NCBI RefSeq assembly: GCF_002078015.1
Contig: NZ_LWBP01000185.1
Coordinates: 55,932 to 119,931, forward strand
Length of the DNA: 64,000 nucleotides
Direction of reading: 5' to 3'
From: Niastella populi
Lineage (GTDB): Bacteria > Bacteroidota > Bacteroidia > Chitinophagales > Chitinophagaceae
Shown here in pieces: positions 25,288-34,115 of this stretch. Each line of letters opens with the position of its first letter. Positions within the stretch are counted from its first letter, which is position 1. Both the position numbers and the translations under genes were made by a program. Under the pieces are notes generated by a model that saw only the letters and a list, made by a program, of their open reading frames with translations, did not search any database and was not told the DNA's origin.

Positions 25288-27507
25288 ATGTACCAGTTAA
25301 AGCAGATCAGTATGCTCCTTACTCTTTTCACGCTGTTCATTGCAGCTATACCGGTTGTTGTGATTGCGCAGCAGCCTGCCGATAGCAGCAACAAAATAAA
25401 ACAGCGTGCCGCGGCAGATACCCTTCTGTTTTCCCGCACCGATTCTATGCGGCAGGTGACCGTTACCGCCTCGAGAAATATGCTGCAGGTAGAGAACGGC
25501 CGCATCACCATGAACGTTGCCAACAGCACCCTTGCTGCCGGTTCTTCGGTTTTTGACCTGTTGAAAAAAATGCCTGGTATCGGCATCGGTCAGGACGATA
25601 ATATCAGTTTGCGCGGTACAGAAGGCGTGAACGTGCTCATCGATGGTAAAATGAATTATCTCTCCGGCAAACAGCTGGCAGACCTTTTGAAAGGATTAAG
25701 CAGCGATAACGTGGCGAAGATAGAACTGGTCACCACGCCTGCAGCCGAGTTCGATGCGGCCGGTAACGCCGGCTTTATCAATATCGTCACCCGCCGCCGC
25801 ACCATTCGCGGCTATGGTATCGACCTGCGTTCGACCGTTACGCGTGGCAGTACCTGGATGTTCAATGAGAACATCGGTGCCAGCATCAATACAGGAAAAT
25901 TGAGCCTGTACGGTTCCTTCGATTACAACATGCCGAACCGGAAAGTTAAAAGCACCAGCGGCAATACCGTGCAGGAGCATGATACCACTTACCGGCTTGA
26001 AAGAATAAATACCAGTAACTACCATATAAAATTCTACACCTGGCGGCTAGGCGGCGAGTGGCGTATACATGACCGTCACCAGCTAAGCGCACATTATCAC
26101 GGGTATTTCGATGATTTTACCGCACCCAAAGAAGCTGTTGTAAACCGTTATGCAGGCGGGCATCAGTTACACTCCGCGGTTACTACTTTCAACAACATCA
26201 TAGAGCCTTATCATTACGATGCCGGTAACCTGGCCTGGCTGTGGCAAATTGATACCGCCGGAAAAAAACTTACTACCGAAACCCATTATATCAGCTATCG
26301 TAACCTGTCAGATGCCCTTATGACCAGTATTACCACCGAAGGCAGCACAGGCGACGTAACAGCCGAAAATGCCCTGCGCTCGCATCAGCCGGGCTACATT
26401 ACCATCCGTTCAGCAAAGTCTGACCTGGAGTGGCCTTACAAAAACATAATGTGGAAGGCCGGGCTCAAATACGCGTATATCTCAAACGACAACAACTATC
26501 GTTTCGATTCGCTTATTGGCAATGTATACAGGGAGGCGGCATCTATGTCGAACCACTTCCTGTACCACGAGCGTATTTCCGCGGCTTATGTCTCCGCTTC
26601 GCGGAAATTCAAACGAACCAGCCTCCTCGCCGGTTTGCGGATAGAGCATACCGATGCCAAAGGTTATACGGTAAGAGACGGGTTTACCAACCGCTGGACG
26701 TACACCAGTTTTTTTCCCAGCCTTTCTATTGATCATGCGATGAACCGGAGTAAGTTCAATATTTCGATCAGCCGGCGCATCAACCGCCCCACGTATGCCG
26801 ACCTCAATCCCGTACGCTGGTACACCGATCAGTATTTTTATTACTCGGGCAATCCGGCGCTTGTGCCCGAAATGGCCTGGCTGTTTTCAACTGCCTTTAC
26901 ATTTCATCATAAATATATTCTTACCGCTACATGGGGAATAAGGGAGAATTACATGACCAAAAAGCTGACCATCGACGCTGCTGCCAATGCCGTCAAAAGC
27001 CAGACCGCCAATTTCAGCAGTATGCAGCGGTTCGATGTGCTTTTATCGGCGCCCTTTAGTGCAGGACCATGGAGTATGCAGTTGTCGGCCGGCGTAAATC
27101 ATTCGCGTTATCCCATTCCGCAAACAGGCAACGATGTCATTGCCTCGCGTTGGGCAGCGAATGCGCAGGTGCAACAACAGCTTAAGCTGCCCGGTGGTTT
27201 CCGGTTCGAACTGGCGTCGTTCGTTTATTCCCGTGAACTGTGGGGGGTATACCTCAAAGATGAATTGTTCTTTATGGATGCCGGGATGCGCAAATCCTTT
27301 TTAAAAGAGAACCTGGTTTTACAATTTACGTTTATGGATCTGCTGCGTACATACAGGCTGCGAGGCGCATCGCTGTCGAATACTGCCAATTATTGGTATA
27401 ACGACCGGCCCGAAGCGCACCGCATCAGTTTGTCGGTCAGGTATCACATCGGTGGCAGGTTGTTACCTAAGAAAGCAAGCAGCATAGAGGAACAGGAACG
27501 GTTATAA
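25288..27507 (+). CDS. Outer-membrane beta-barrel, TonB-receptor-like
   Basis: A 739-residue outer-membrane protein with a signal peptide (cut near VIAQ), a plug-like domain (about 55-170: VTVTASRNMLQVENG, DLLKKMPGIGI, LRGTEGVNVLIDG, AEFDAAGNAGFINIVTR) and a large barrel of the outer membrane beta-barrel family 3 type (PF14905). The usual N-terminal carboxypeptidase-regulatory domain of this family is absent. It is the last gene of the operon, 25 bases after the permeases. It might serve for export or import of the same compound as the first receptor. Confidence 0.88.
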   Translation: MYQLKQISMLLTLFTLFIAAIPVVVIAQQPADSSNKIKQRAAADTLLFSRTDSMRQVTVTASRNMLQVENGRITMNVANSTLAAGSSVFDLLKKMPGIGIGQDDNISLRGTEGVNVLIDGKMNYLSGKQLADLLKGLSSDNVAKIELVTTPAAEFDAAGNAGFINIVTRRRTIRGYGIDLRSTVTRGSTWMFNENIGASINTGKLSLYGSFDYNMPNRKVKSTSGNTVQEHDTTYRLERINTSNYHIKFYTWRLGGEWRIHDRHQLSAHYHGYFDDFTAPKEAVVNRYAGGHQLHSAVTTFNNIIEPYHYDAGNLAWLWQIDTAGKKLTTETHYISYRNLSDALMTSITTEGSTGDVTAENALRSHQPGYITIRSAKSDLEWPYKNIMWKAGLKYAYISNDNNYRFDSLIGNVYREAASMSNHFLYHERISAAYVSASRKFKRTSLLAGLRIEHTDAKGYTVRDGFTNRWTYTSFFPSLSIDHAMNRSKFNISISRRINRPTYADLNPVRWYTDQYFYYSGNPALVPEMAWLFSTAFTFHHKYILTATWGIRENYMTKKLTIDAAANAVKSQTANFSSMQRFDVLLSAPFSAGPWSMQLSAGVNHSRYPIPQTGNDVIASRWAANAQVQQQLKLPGGFRFELASFVYSRELWGVYLKDELFFMDAGMRKSFLKENLVLQFTFMDLLRTYRLRGASLSNTANYWYNDRPEAHRISLSVRYHIGGRLLPKKASSIEEQERL

Positions 27508-27635
27508 CTGCCGCAGGGTTGCCTCAGCCGCAAAGTTTTTTTTTATCACACAACGGGATTAAAATCAATCCTGAACTGACGAATTTTAATCAATAAAAAG
27601 AAAGAAAACGGCGCACAAGTTGTTATATAAACAAT

Positions 27636-28406
27636 ATGTGCATTCTAATTATTGATCAGGATTCCCATGCGGTAAAACATCTTGAAAAATTATTAAGTGA
27701 GATAGTGCCCGAGATGAAAATAGGCGGACGTTGTTCGGATATCAAAACTGCCACACAATGGTTACAGAAAAATCCGCCGCCCGATCTTATCTTCTCTGTA
27801 ATAGAATTGCCCGACGGGCTCAGCTTTGAGGTATTTAACAATCCCGGGAAAAAAATACCGGTAATTTTTACATCTCCATATGAGAAATATGCGGTCGATG
27901 CCTTCAGGGCCAACGGTATTTATTATCTGTTAAAGCCTGTAAAAAAAGAAGAACTGACAAAAGCGCTTATCAGGTATAAAACATTTTTTTCATCTGCGAA
28001 GCAGGAAGCAACGATCAAAGCGACCACATCGAACAGTAAAGTGCAGTTTCAGGAAAGGTTCCTGGTAACAGTAGGCCGGCAAATGAAACTGGTGCTCGCT
28101 GAGGAAGTGGCCTATTTTTTCACCGAACAAAAGATTGTGTACCTCGTCACTTTTCAACGGGTAAAATATAACACAGGTTTTACATTGGAGCGCCTCGAGC
28201 AACAACTGAACCCCGCGTTGTTCTTTCGCATCAACCGGCAGTTCATCATTAATATATCCGCAATAGAAAAATTGCTGCCGGCCAGCAAATCGAGAATGCA
28301 GGTGGTATTGAAACCTGAAACCATACACGACACTATTACCAGCTTTGGCCGCACCGAATCATTCTTCAACTGGATGTTGGGTGAGGGAAACCATTCAGAA
28401 GGATAA
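27636..28406 (+). CDS. LytTR-type response regulator without phospho-acceptor Asp
   Basis: A 256-residue protein with a receiver domain (1-120) and a LytTR DNA-binding domain (about 150-250). The receiver keeps the acidic pocket (IIDQD), the conserved Thr (FTSPYE) and Lys (LLKPV), but the phospho-acceptor position is Val55 in DLIFSVIELPDG, where active family members have Asp. It is therefore unlikely to be switched by phosphorylation at the normal site. No sensor kinase is adjacent. It stands alone after the peptide operon and before the cytochrome genes; its targets are unknown. Confidence 0.88.
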   Translation: MCILIIDQDSHAVKHLEKLLSEIVPEMKIGGRCSDIKTATQWLQKNPPPDLIFSVIELPDGLSFEVFNNPGKKIPVIFTSPYEKYAVDAFRANGIYYLLKPVKKEELTKALIRYKTFFSSAKQEATIKATTSNSKVQFQERFLVTVGRQMKLVLAEEVAYFFTEQKIVYLVTFQRVKYNTGFTLERLEQQLNPALFFRINRQFIINISAIEKLLPASKSRMQVVLKPETIHDTITSFGRTESFFNWMLGEGNHSEG

Positions 28407-28508
28407 TTTGCCTGGCCGGTATTCAATTTTTACCACTGGGTATTTTGCTCCGGTATCATGATAAATGCTGCATAGAATTTGTTTTACATGATACCTATAT
28501 TTTATCCA

Positions 28509-28895
28509 ATGAAAAATACTGTGAAATCCACACTTATTGTCATCATCATTTTAACAGCGCTGTTTGTCGTTGCCTGCAAACATGAAATTCCGGTAACAGG
28601 CAAAGATCAAAATAACAACGATACCTGCGGTATTACTGATATTACTTATTCAGGCGCTGTAGCGCCCCTTATGTCTACCTATTGCACAAGATGCCATGGC
28701 GCCACTTCGCCGCGTGGGGGAGTTAATTTAACCTCGTATGACGGTGTAAAAGCGATTGCCCTTAACGGAAAGCTGCTCGGCTGTATTAAAAAAGAAACCG
28801 GCTTCAAACCAATGCCCCCGGGCACTACTAAAATTCCGGATTGCCAGATCCTTCAGATTGAAAAATGGGTAGGGGCCGGCTCGCTCAACAACTAA
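28509..28895 (+). CDS. Lipoprotein cytochrome c domain protein 1
   Basis: A 128-residue protein starting at the ATG at 28509, which gives a lipoprotein signal (lipobox Cys23, LFVVAC). One haem motif C-T-R-C-H at 59-63 and a distal Met in PMPPG (Met102) mark a monohaem cytochrome c of the type found in Bacteroidota and planctomycete-style c domains. In-frame ATG and TTG codons further upstream only lengthen the signal. The paralogous cytochrome starts seven bases after its stop. It should sit in the periplasm, anchored by lipid, as an electron carrier. Confidence 0.87.
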   Translation: MKNTVKSTLIVIIILTALFVVACKHEIPVTGKDQNNNDTCGITDITYSGAVAPLMSTYCTRCHGATSPRGGVNLTSYDGVKAIALNGKLLGCIKKETGFKPMPPGTTKIPDCQILQIEKWVGAGSLNN

Positions 28896-28901
28896 ATTAA
28901 T

Positions 28902-29288
28902 ATGAATACCAAAAGAAAAAATTTCCTGCCCAACAGGAAGGGATGGCTCATTTTGCCTGTCCTCACTGTTATGGCTACCGTGATCACGGGCTGTTATTAC
29001 GATAAAGCCGAACTGCTGTATCCCGATGGCGGTGTTGACTGTTCTGCGGTACAGGCCACATATACGAAAGTGCAAACGATCATGGCGGCCAAATGCAATG
29101 GTTGTCATAGTGCACGCAATGCAGCCGGTGGTACGGTGCTTGAAACCTATGACCAGGTTAAATCAAAAGCCGGCCGTATAAGACAGCGGTCGATCGTCGA
29201 AAAAACAATGCCGCCCGCCGGGCCGCTGTCGTCAGAAGAAATTGCCATCCTGGAATGCTGGATCAGCTCCGGCGCACCTAATAACTAA
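28902..29288 (+). CDS. Lipoprotein cytochrome c domain protein 2
   Basis: A 128-residue monohaem cytochrome c lipoprotein, clearly a paralogue of the gene before it: lipobox Cys31 (VITGC), haem motif C-N-G-C-H at 65-69, distal Met103 in TMPPAG and the same ...WISSGAPNN type of end (the first ends VGAGSLNN). The two probably arose by tandem duplication. An OB-fold protein gene follows after 12 bases. The oxidised or reduced partner is unknown. Confidence 0.87.
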   Translation: MNTKRKNFLPNRKGWLILPVLTVMATVITGCYYDKAELLYPDGGVDCSAVQATYTKVQTIMAAKCNGCHSARNAAGGTVLETYDQVKSKAGRIRQRSIVEKTMPPAGPLSSEEIAILECWISSGAPNN

Positions 29289-29300
29289 ACATTATCCGTT

Positions 29301-29720
29301 ATGCATTTATGGAAAAAAATAATATTGGCAGTGCTTGTACTGGCACTGGCAGCTGCAGGTTATGGATGGTACCAGTATCAAAAAGCGCCGCCCGACATAC
29401 GACAGGAAAAAGGCGATATTGAAATAGCCGCGGTCGAGCTGTTGAAAGCATTTCAGCAGGATGAAACGGCCGCCAACATAAAATACGTTGAAAAAGTATT
29501 GATCGTATCGGGTACGGTTACCGGTGTACAAACCACTAGCAGCGGACAGGCAACGGTATACCTGCAAACCGACGACATGTTGGCTGCGGTCACCTGCAGC
29601 TTTTACAAGGATGATGAAGGCATTAAAAATATTAAGACCGGTTCCGCCGCACGAATAAAAGGCGTGTGCACCGGTATGTTAACAGACGTTGTATTAAACA
29701 AGTGCAGCCTGGTTGAATAA
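29301..29720 (+). CDS. OB-fold protein (tRNA_anti-like), membrane-anchored
   Basis: A 139-residue protein with one N-terminal membrane helix (residues about 6-24) and a periplasmic OB-fold domain (about 55-139) of the tRNA_anti-like family: VSGTVTGVQ, VYLQTDD, VTCSF and ARIKGVC strands. Despite the family name, no nucleic-acid role is expected outside the cytosol. The order cytochrome c, cytochrome c, OB-fold, YceI, DUF5777 recurs in Bacteroidota genomes, which suggests a common envelope process. Confidence 0.82.
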   Translation: MHLWKKIILAVLVLALAAAGYGWYQYQKAPPDIRQEKGDIEIAAVELLKAFQQDETAANIKYVEKVLIVSGTVTGVQTTSSGQATVYLQTDDMLAAVTCSFYKDDEGIKNIKTGSAARIKGVCTGMLTDVVLNKCSLVE

Positions 29721-29746
29721 GGCTGCTGAATATTTAAAGCTATTTT

Positions 29747-30298
29747 ATGAAACAGATGCTGATAGTGATCGCATTATTCGTTCTCTCTCTTCCGGTACTT
29801 TCACAAAAAAGATATTTTACAAAAAGCGGACAAATAAATTTTGCGGCCGGTACGGCGGTGGAAGATATCGATGGTATTAATAAAGCCGCTACCAGTGTGT
29901 TTGATGCCACTAGCGGACAAATAGAGTTTGCCGTGCTGGTAAAAGGATTTGAATTCAAAAGAGCGCTGATGCAGGAACACTTCAATGAAAATTATATGGA
30001 AAGCGACAGGTTCCCCAAGTCTGTTTTTAAAGGGAAGATCGTAAATGTGGATAAAGTGAATTTTCAGAAAGACGGCAGTTACCCGGTTACCGTAAAAGGC
30101 GTGCTGGAGATGCATGGCGTGAAAAAAGAAGTAGAAACGACCGGCTCATTAAAGGTGACCGGTGAAACCGTTCATTCAGACGCTGCCTTCACCGTGTTGC
30201 TGGCCGATTATAAAATAGCCATTCCCTCACTGGTAAAAGATAAAATTTCCCCAACGGTTACCATCAAAGTGAACTGCAATTATAATGTGCTTAAGTAA
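29747..30298 (+). CDS. YceI family protein
   Basis: A 183-residue exported protein with a signal peptide ending near LPVLSQ. The mature part is the lipocalin-like YceI fold: FTKSGQINFAAGT near the N-terminus, MQEHFNENYMESDRFPKSVF in the middle and the GVLEMHGVKKEV strand. Family members bind polyisoprenoid-type lipids. The gene lies in a tight cluster with the cytochromes and a DUF5777 barrel. Confidence 0.92.
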   Translation: MKQMLIVIALFVLSLPVLSQKRYFTKSGQINFAAGTAVEDIDGINKAATSVFDATSGQIEFAVLVKGFEFKRALMQEHFNENYMESDRFPKSVFKGKIVNVDKVNFQKDGSYPVTVKGVLEMHGVKKEVETTGSLKVTGETVHSDAAFTVLLADYKIAIPSLVKDKISPTVTIKVNCNYNVLK

Positions 30299-30314
30299 AA
30301 ATAATATCTGAAAC

Positions 30315-31196
30315 ATGCAAAAATTGGTGTTAGGCCTGATACTGGTAACTGCTTTGCAAACCGGGTATGCGCAGGATGACCTGCTTTCGCTGGTAGGAAA
30401 AGATACACTGAAAAGGGCGCGCGTTACCAATGCGTTCAAATCTTCCCGGGTTATCAATGGGCATTCGATTGAATTCCTTGGTAAAGGGGTGCTTGATTTT
30501 CGCATCCTGCATCGCTTCGGTGAGGTCAGCGATGGTATAAGCAACCTGTTTGGTCTCGACCAGGCCAGTATGCGTATTGGACTGGATTATGGCCTGCTGA
30601 ATAATTTAACCGTAGGAGTTGGCCGCAGCAACCTCGGAAAGGAGCTGGATGGGTTCATAAAATTCTGCCCGGTTTGGCAAAGCTCGGGACCGGGCGCTTT
30701 CCCGTTCTCTGTTGTTCTGGTAGGCGGAGTAACGCTCAATACCCAGTCGTGGAGCGATACTGCACGTAAGCATTATTTCAGCAGCCGCATGGCATTTTAC
30801 AATGAGCTCATCATTGGCCGTAAGTTCAGTGAACGCTTCAGTTTACAACTGTCGCCGGTATTTGTACACCGAAACCTGGTTGAACTGGAAAAAGAAGAAA
30901 ACGACGTATATGCGCTGGGTATCGGCGCCCGGTTCAAGCTAACAAAGCGAATAGCTTTTGTGGCCGATTATCATTACATAGTGGAAGGGCTCGATAAAGA
31001 TATCTACAAAGATCCGCTGTCTGTAGGGTTCGATATTGAAACGGGCGGACATGTATTTCAGTTACATTTTTCGAATGCCACCGGTATGAACGAAAAGGCA
31101 TTTATTACCAATACCACGGGCGACTGGGGTAAAGGGGAAGTGCGTTTTGGATTTAATTTATCACGGGTTTTCACCGTGAGAAGGCCGCGGCATTAA
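30315..31196 (+). CDS. DUF5777 family beta-barrel protein
   Basis: A 293-residue outer-membrane barrel with a signal peptide ending near GYAQ. The conserved start KRARVTNAFKSSRVINGHSIE is followed by DFRILHRFG and alternating strands, matching DUF5777. It is the last gene of the cytochrome-YceI unit and is followed by a strong terminator at 31239-31258. The function is not known. Confidence 0.88.
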   Translation: MQKLVLGLILVTALQTGYAQDDLLSLVGKDTLKRARVTNAFKSSRVINGHSIEFLGKGVLDFRILHRFGEVSDGISNLFGLDQASMRIGLDYGLLNNLTVGVGRSNLGKELDGFIKFCPVWQSSGPGAFPFSVVLVGGVTLNTQSWSDTARKHYFSSRMAFYNELIIGRKFSERFSLQLSPVFVHRNLVELEKEENDVYALGIGARFKLTKRIAFVADYHYIVEGLDKDIYKDPLSVGFDIETGGHVFQLHFSNATGMNEKAFITNTTGDWGKGEVRFGFNLSRVFTVRRPRH

Positions 31197-31238
31197 ACCG
31201 TACCCTGGAAAATATTCGTTGGAGCCGCTTATAAAACG

Positions 31239-31258
31239 ACCCCGCCGGAAGGCGGGGT
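31239..31258 (+). terminator. Rho-independent terminator after the DUF5777 gene
   Basis: An 8-bp G+C-rich stem (ACCCCGCC / GGCGGGGT) with a GGAA tetraloop, followed by TTACTATTT, 43 bases after the stop of the DUF5777 gene. Confidence 0.85.
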
Positions 31259-31339
31259 TTACTATTTGGATAGTGCCTGTGTAAGAGCGTAAATGATGTA
31301 CAATAATATAGCTTCCTTTTTTTGAAATAATTTTGGCGG

Positions 31340-31347
31340 TATTTTTG
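31340..31347 (+). promoter_or_regulatory. Candidate -7 element of the ScyD/ScyE-like gene
   Basis: TATTTTTG is a perfect match to TAnnTTTG, about 105 bases upstream of the ATG at 31453. A TTTG at 31321-31324 lies 15 bases before it, closer than the usual 20. Confidence 0.4.
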
Positions 31348-31440
31348 CGCGAGATATTTGCAAGCATTTCCTTCCCCCCGGAAAATATTTGGTTATCCTT
31401 CCTGAAAGCTAATAACGCTGATTTTCGTCACTAAAAAATA

Positions 31441-31447
31441 AAGGAGG
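31441..31447 (+). promoter_or_regulatory. Strong Shine-Dalgarno-like AAGGAGG
   Basis: AAGGAGG ends five bases before the ATG at 31453. This is the full anti-16S complement at good spacing. Almost no other gene in the window has one, as expected for Bacteroidota. It fixes the start of the gene. Confidence 0.7.
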
Positions 31448-31452
31448 CGTTT

Positions 31453-32586
31453 ATGGCAAAAAGAGGATTCTTACAAACAGGTTATGTCCTTGTTCTTCTT
31501 TCCCTTGTTTCATGCCGTAAAGACATGGGCAAGCACTGCGATTGCGATCAGGAGGACATGGTGGCATCCGTTTCGGTACTGGCTTCCGGATTGAACAATC
31601 CCCGGGGATTGACATTTGGTCCTGATGGAAGCCTGTATGTCGCAGAAGGCGGTATTGGCGGTACAAATTCAACGGCCGGTCAATGTACCCAGGTACTTCC
31701 GCCTATAGGACCGTATACGGGCAGCAACACCGGCGCCCGTATATTGAGAGTGAGTATGACAGGACATGTTACTGTGGCGGCCGACAATTTACCATCGAGC
31801 CAAACGGCGGCTGAAACAGGCAGCCTGATCAGCGGTGTGGGCGATGTGGCATTCGTTGGAAATACCCTTTACGCGGTACTTGCAGGCGCGGGTTGCTCAC
31901 ATGGTGTCAGCAATGTGCCGAATGGAATGATCAGGGTGAACAGTGACAAAACCTGGGAAATGATTGCCGACCTGGGTGCATGGCAAATGAGTCACCCTGT
32001 TGCCGATCCCGAAGAAGGTGATTTTGAACCCGAAGGCACCTGGTATGGGATGGTAGCAGTAGGCAGCAACATGTATGCAGTTGAACCCAATCATGGCGAG
32101 ATCGTGCGGGTAAGTCATAAGGGAGATATTGAAAGGCTGATAGATATTTCAGCCAGCCAGGGGCATAATGTGCCAACTGCTATTGCCTGGCACAGGGGAA
32201 ATTTTTATGTAGGCAATCTGGGTCTTTTTCCTATTCCGGGAAACTCAAAAATTTATAAGGTCACACCCACCGGTGAGATCAGTGTTGTTGACACGGGCTT
32301 TAGTGCAATACTTGGTGTTGATTTCGACAAGGCAGGTGGAATGTATGTGCTTGAAAATACTACAGGCAATCCATTTCCCACACCCGGTACCGGCGATATC
32401 ATAAGGATCGATCCTTCAGGTGCAAGACGAACACTGGTTACGGGTTTAAACCTGCCAACCGCATTGGCTTATGGGCCCGACGGTAATTTATACGTTTCCA
32501 ATTGGGGCTTCGGTGAACCGGCGATAGGGGGTGGACAAATACTTAAAATTAAGATCAGTTGTAAGAAAAATGGGAAGAATAAATAA
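31453..32586 (+). CDS. ScyD/ScyE family beta-propeller lipoprotein
   Basis: A 377-residue lipoprotein (lipobox Cys21, SLVSC) followed by a Cys/His stretch (KHCDCDQED). The body consists of six-bladed propeller repeats of the NHL/SGL type: LNNPRGLTFGPDGSLYVAEGG, then similar blocks ending with LPTALAYGPDGNLYVSNWG. This matches the ScyD/ScyE family, named from the scytonemin cluster of cyanobacteria but widespread and of unknown role elsewhere. It stands alone, with a perfect Shine-Dalgarno sequence and its own terminator. Confidence 0.87.
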   Translation: MAKRGFLQTGYVLVLLSLVSCRKDMGKHCDCDQEDMVASVSVLASGLNNPRGLTFGPDGSLYVAEGGIGGTNSTAGQCTQVLPPIGPYTGSNTGARILRVSMTGHVTVAADNLPSSQTAAETGSLISGVGDVAFVGNTLYAVLAGAGCSHGVSNVPNGMIRVNSDKTWEMIADLGAWQMSHPVADPEEGDFEPEGTWYGMVAVGSNMYAVEPNHGEIVRVSHKGDIERLIDISASQGHNVPTAIAWHRGNFYVGNLGLFPIPGNSKIYKVTPTGEISVVDTGFSAILGVDFDKAGGMYVLENTTGNPFPTPGTGDIIRIDPSGARRTLVTGLNLPTALAYGPDGNLYVSNWGFGEPAIGGGQILKIKISCKKNGKNK

Positions 32587-32610
32587 TTTTTACCTGAACA
32601 GTCGATAATA

Positions 32611-32640
32611 AAAATGGCGTTCGCATTGAACGCCATTTTT
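32611..32640. terminator. Bidirectional terminator
   Basis: A perfect 12-bp stem (AAAATGGCGTTC / GAACGCCATTTT) around a 5-base loop, with an A-run on one side and a T-run on the other. It lies between the convergent genes ending at 32586 (+) and 32674 (-) and can serve both. Confidence 0.85.
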
Positions 32641-32673
32641 TAAGCAAAACAAACTTGTGTTGCTGCGCGCTTC

Positions 32674-33927
32674 TTAATTTTTTGCAAAGGAAAATATATT
32701 GATCGTTCCGTTATTGTAACTGCAAACCCATGCTTCCAGTTTGTTGTCATCTTCAAAAATATCCACGCCCACCGGGTGCCCTTCGCATGAAAGGGAAGCT
32801 ATGCGGGTAAAGCTGTTGTCATCGAGCCTGAATACTTCAACCTTGTCGCTGCTATAGCAGGTTACAAATAAGAATTTATGATTTTTAGAAAGTACGATCG
32901 TACGGGGTTGCGCATGCGTAGCGGCGGTAAATAGTGTTTTACGGGTTGTGGGATCTATACAGGCGATGCGGGCCAGTCTGTTGTACGATACCAGTAAACG
33001 GCCATTGTCGGTCAATACAATATGACGCGGGTTCGATGCAACGGGTATGCTTGCTTCCTTTGCCCAGGTATCATTATTCAAAACGGTAATAGATGCGCCG
33101 CCCATAATGGCTACATACGATTTTCTCCGTTGGTCATCCACTACGATCCCTCTTGGAATGGCAGATACAGGAACGGTTTTTACTTTTTTTGCATAAGGGA
33201 AAGCCGCCGTATCGGTTGTCAATACGCTCACGGTATGAGAATGCCAGTTACTTACAAGCAGGTGTTTACTGTCTTCAGTGCGGGCAATTATTTTGGGCGT
33301 ATGACCTGTAGCGATTACGGGTACCTGTATTGAATCTCTACCGGTAGAACCGGCATATTCTATATAGATCTTTTTTTGTTTTACGTGGGTATGCGAAGTG
33401 TCTTTTTTATAACTGGTAACGGGCTCGGTAGGAATAGGAACAATACATGATGCATTATGCAGCGATACCCAAAGTACCTTGTCGTCATGGCTCAGGCAGG
33501 CTTCCACCGGTTTTTCTTCATAGCTTGGCATGGGTTTGTTGGTTTCATAATCCCAGCCGGTGGCTTCCGTTGGTTTGAATTTGAATTCCCGCTGTAACTG
33601 CCGGCTCGCCTGGTCAAATTCGTAAATGCTCATGCCTTCGAGGTTCATGGCATATAGTTTTTGCCCGCTTTTGTTAAACAGCACTGATTTTGTGCCTTCA
33701 GCCGCTTTTATATGTTCCGTTTTCCGGAAAACCAGCCTGGTATATGGCTTCAATGAAGGGAGTGCCTGAATGGTGTCGCCGTTTGCAGGTTCACACGTAT
33801 CAGGGTTGTTTATATTTATGCTGCTGCGTGTAAGGAAACGATTGGCCTGGAAAGTATCAGGAGGCCTGTTGAACGCAATACAGGATGTACATAGGAACAG
33901 GTACGCGCTGATAAAAGACGCTTTCAT
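32674..33927 (-). CDS. YncE-like seven-bladed beta-propeller protein
   Basis: A 417-residue exported protein: an N-terminal hydrophobic signal (possible lipobox at Cys16, CTSC) and then repeated YVTN/YncE-type blades such as IPRGIVVDDQRRKSYVAIMGG, RHIVLTDNGRLLVSYN and RTIVLSKNHKFLFVTCYSSDKVEVF. Such propellers act as binding scaffolds and have no enzymatic motif here. It is convergent with the ScyD/ScyE-like gene. The ligand is not known. Confidence 0.82.
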   Translation of the reverse strand: MKASFISAYLFLCTSCIAFNRPPDTFQANRFLTRSSININNPDTCEPANGDTIQALPSLKPYTRLVFRKTEHIKAAEGTKSVLFNKSGQKLYAMNLEGMSIYEFDQASRQLQREFKFKPTEATGWDYETNKPMPSYEEKPVEACLSHDDKVLWVSLHNASCIVPIPTEPVTSYKKDTSHTHVKQKKIYIEYAGSTGRDSIQVPVIATGHTPKIIARTEDSKHLLVSNWHSHTVSVLTTDTAAFPYAKKVKTVPVSAIPRGIVVDDQRRKSYVAIMGGASITVLNNDTWAKEASIPVASNPRHIVLTDNGRLLVSYNRLARIACIDPTTRKTLFTAATHAQPRTIVLSKNHKFLFVTCYSSDKVEVFRLDDNSFTRIASLSCEGHPVGVDIFEDDNKLEAWVCSYNNGTINIFSFAKN

Positions 33928-34115
33928 TTGACGGATTTTATCATTCAGACTAAATACGACCGTTCGTTGACATAGGCTGAATGCAGTTTAGGGTATAAAA
34001 AAAGGACAAGGCAGACATATCTTCCGCTTTATCCTCTCTCTGGTCACTCAAAGATACTCTTTTTGCCCAATTATAAAAGTGATTGGCACATTTATATCAA
34101 CTATCTTTTATGTTG

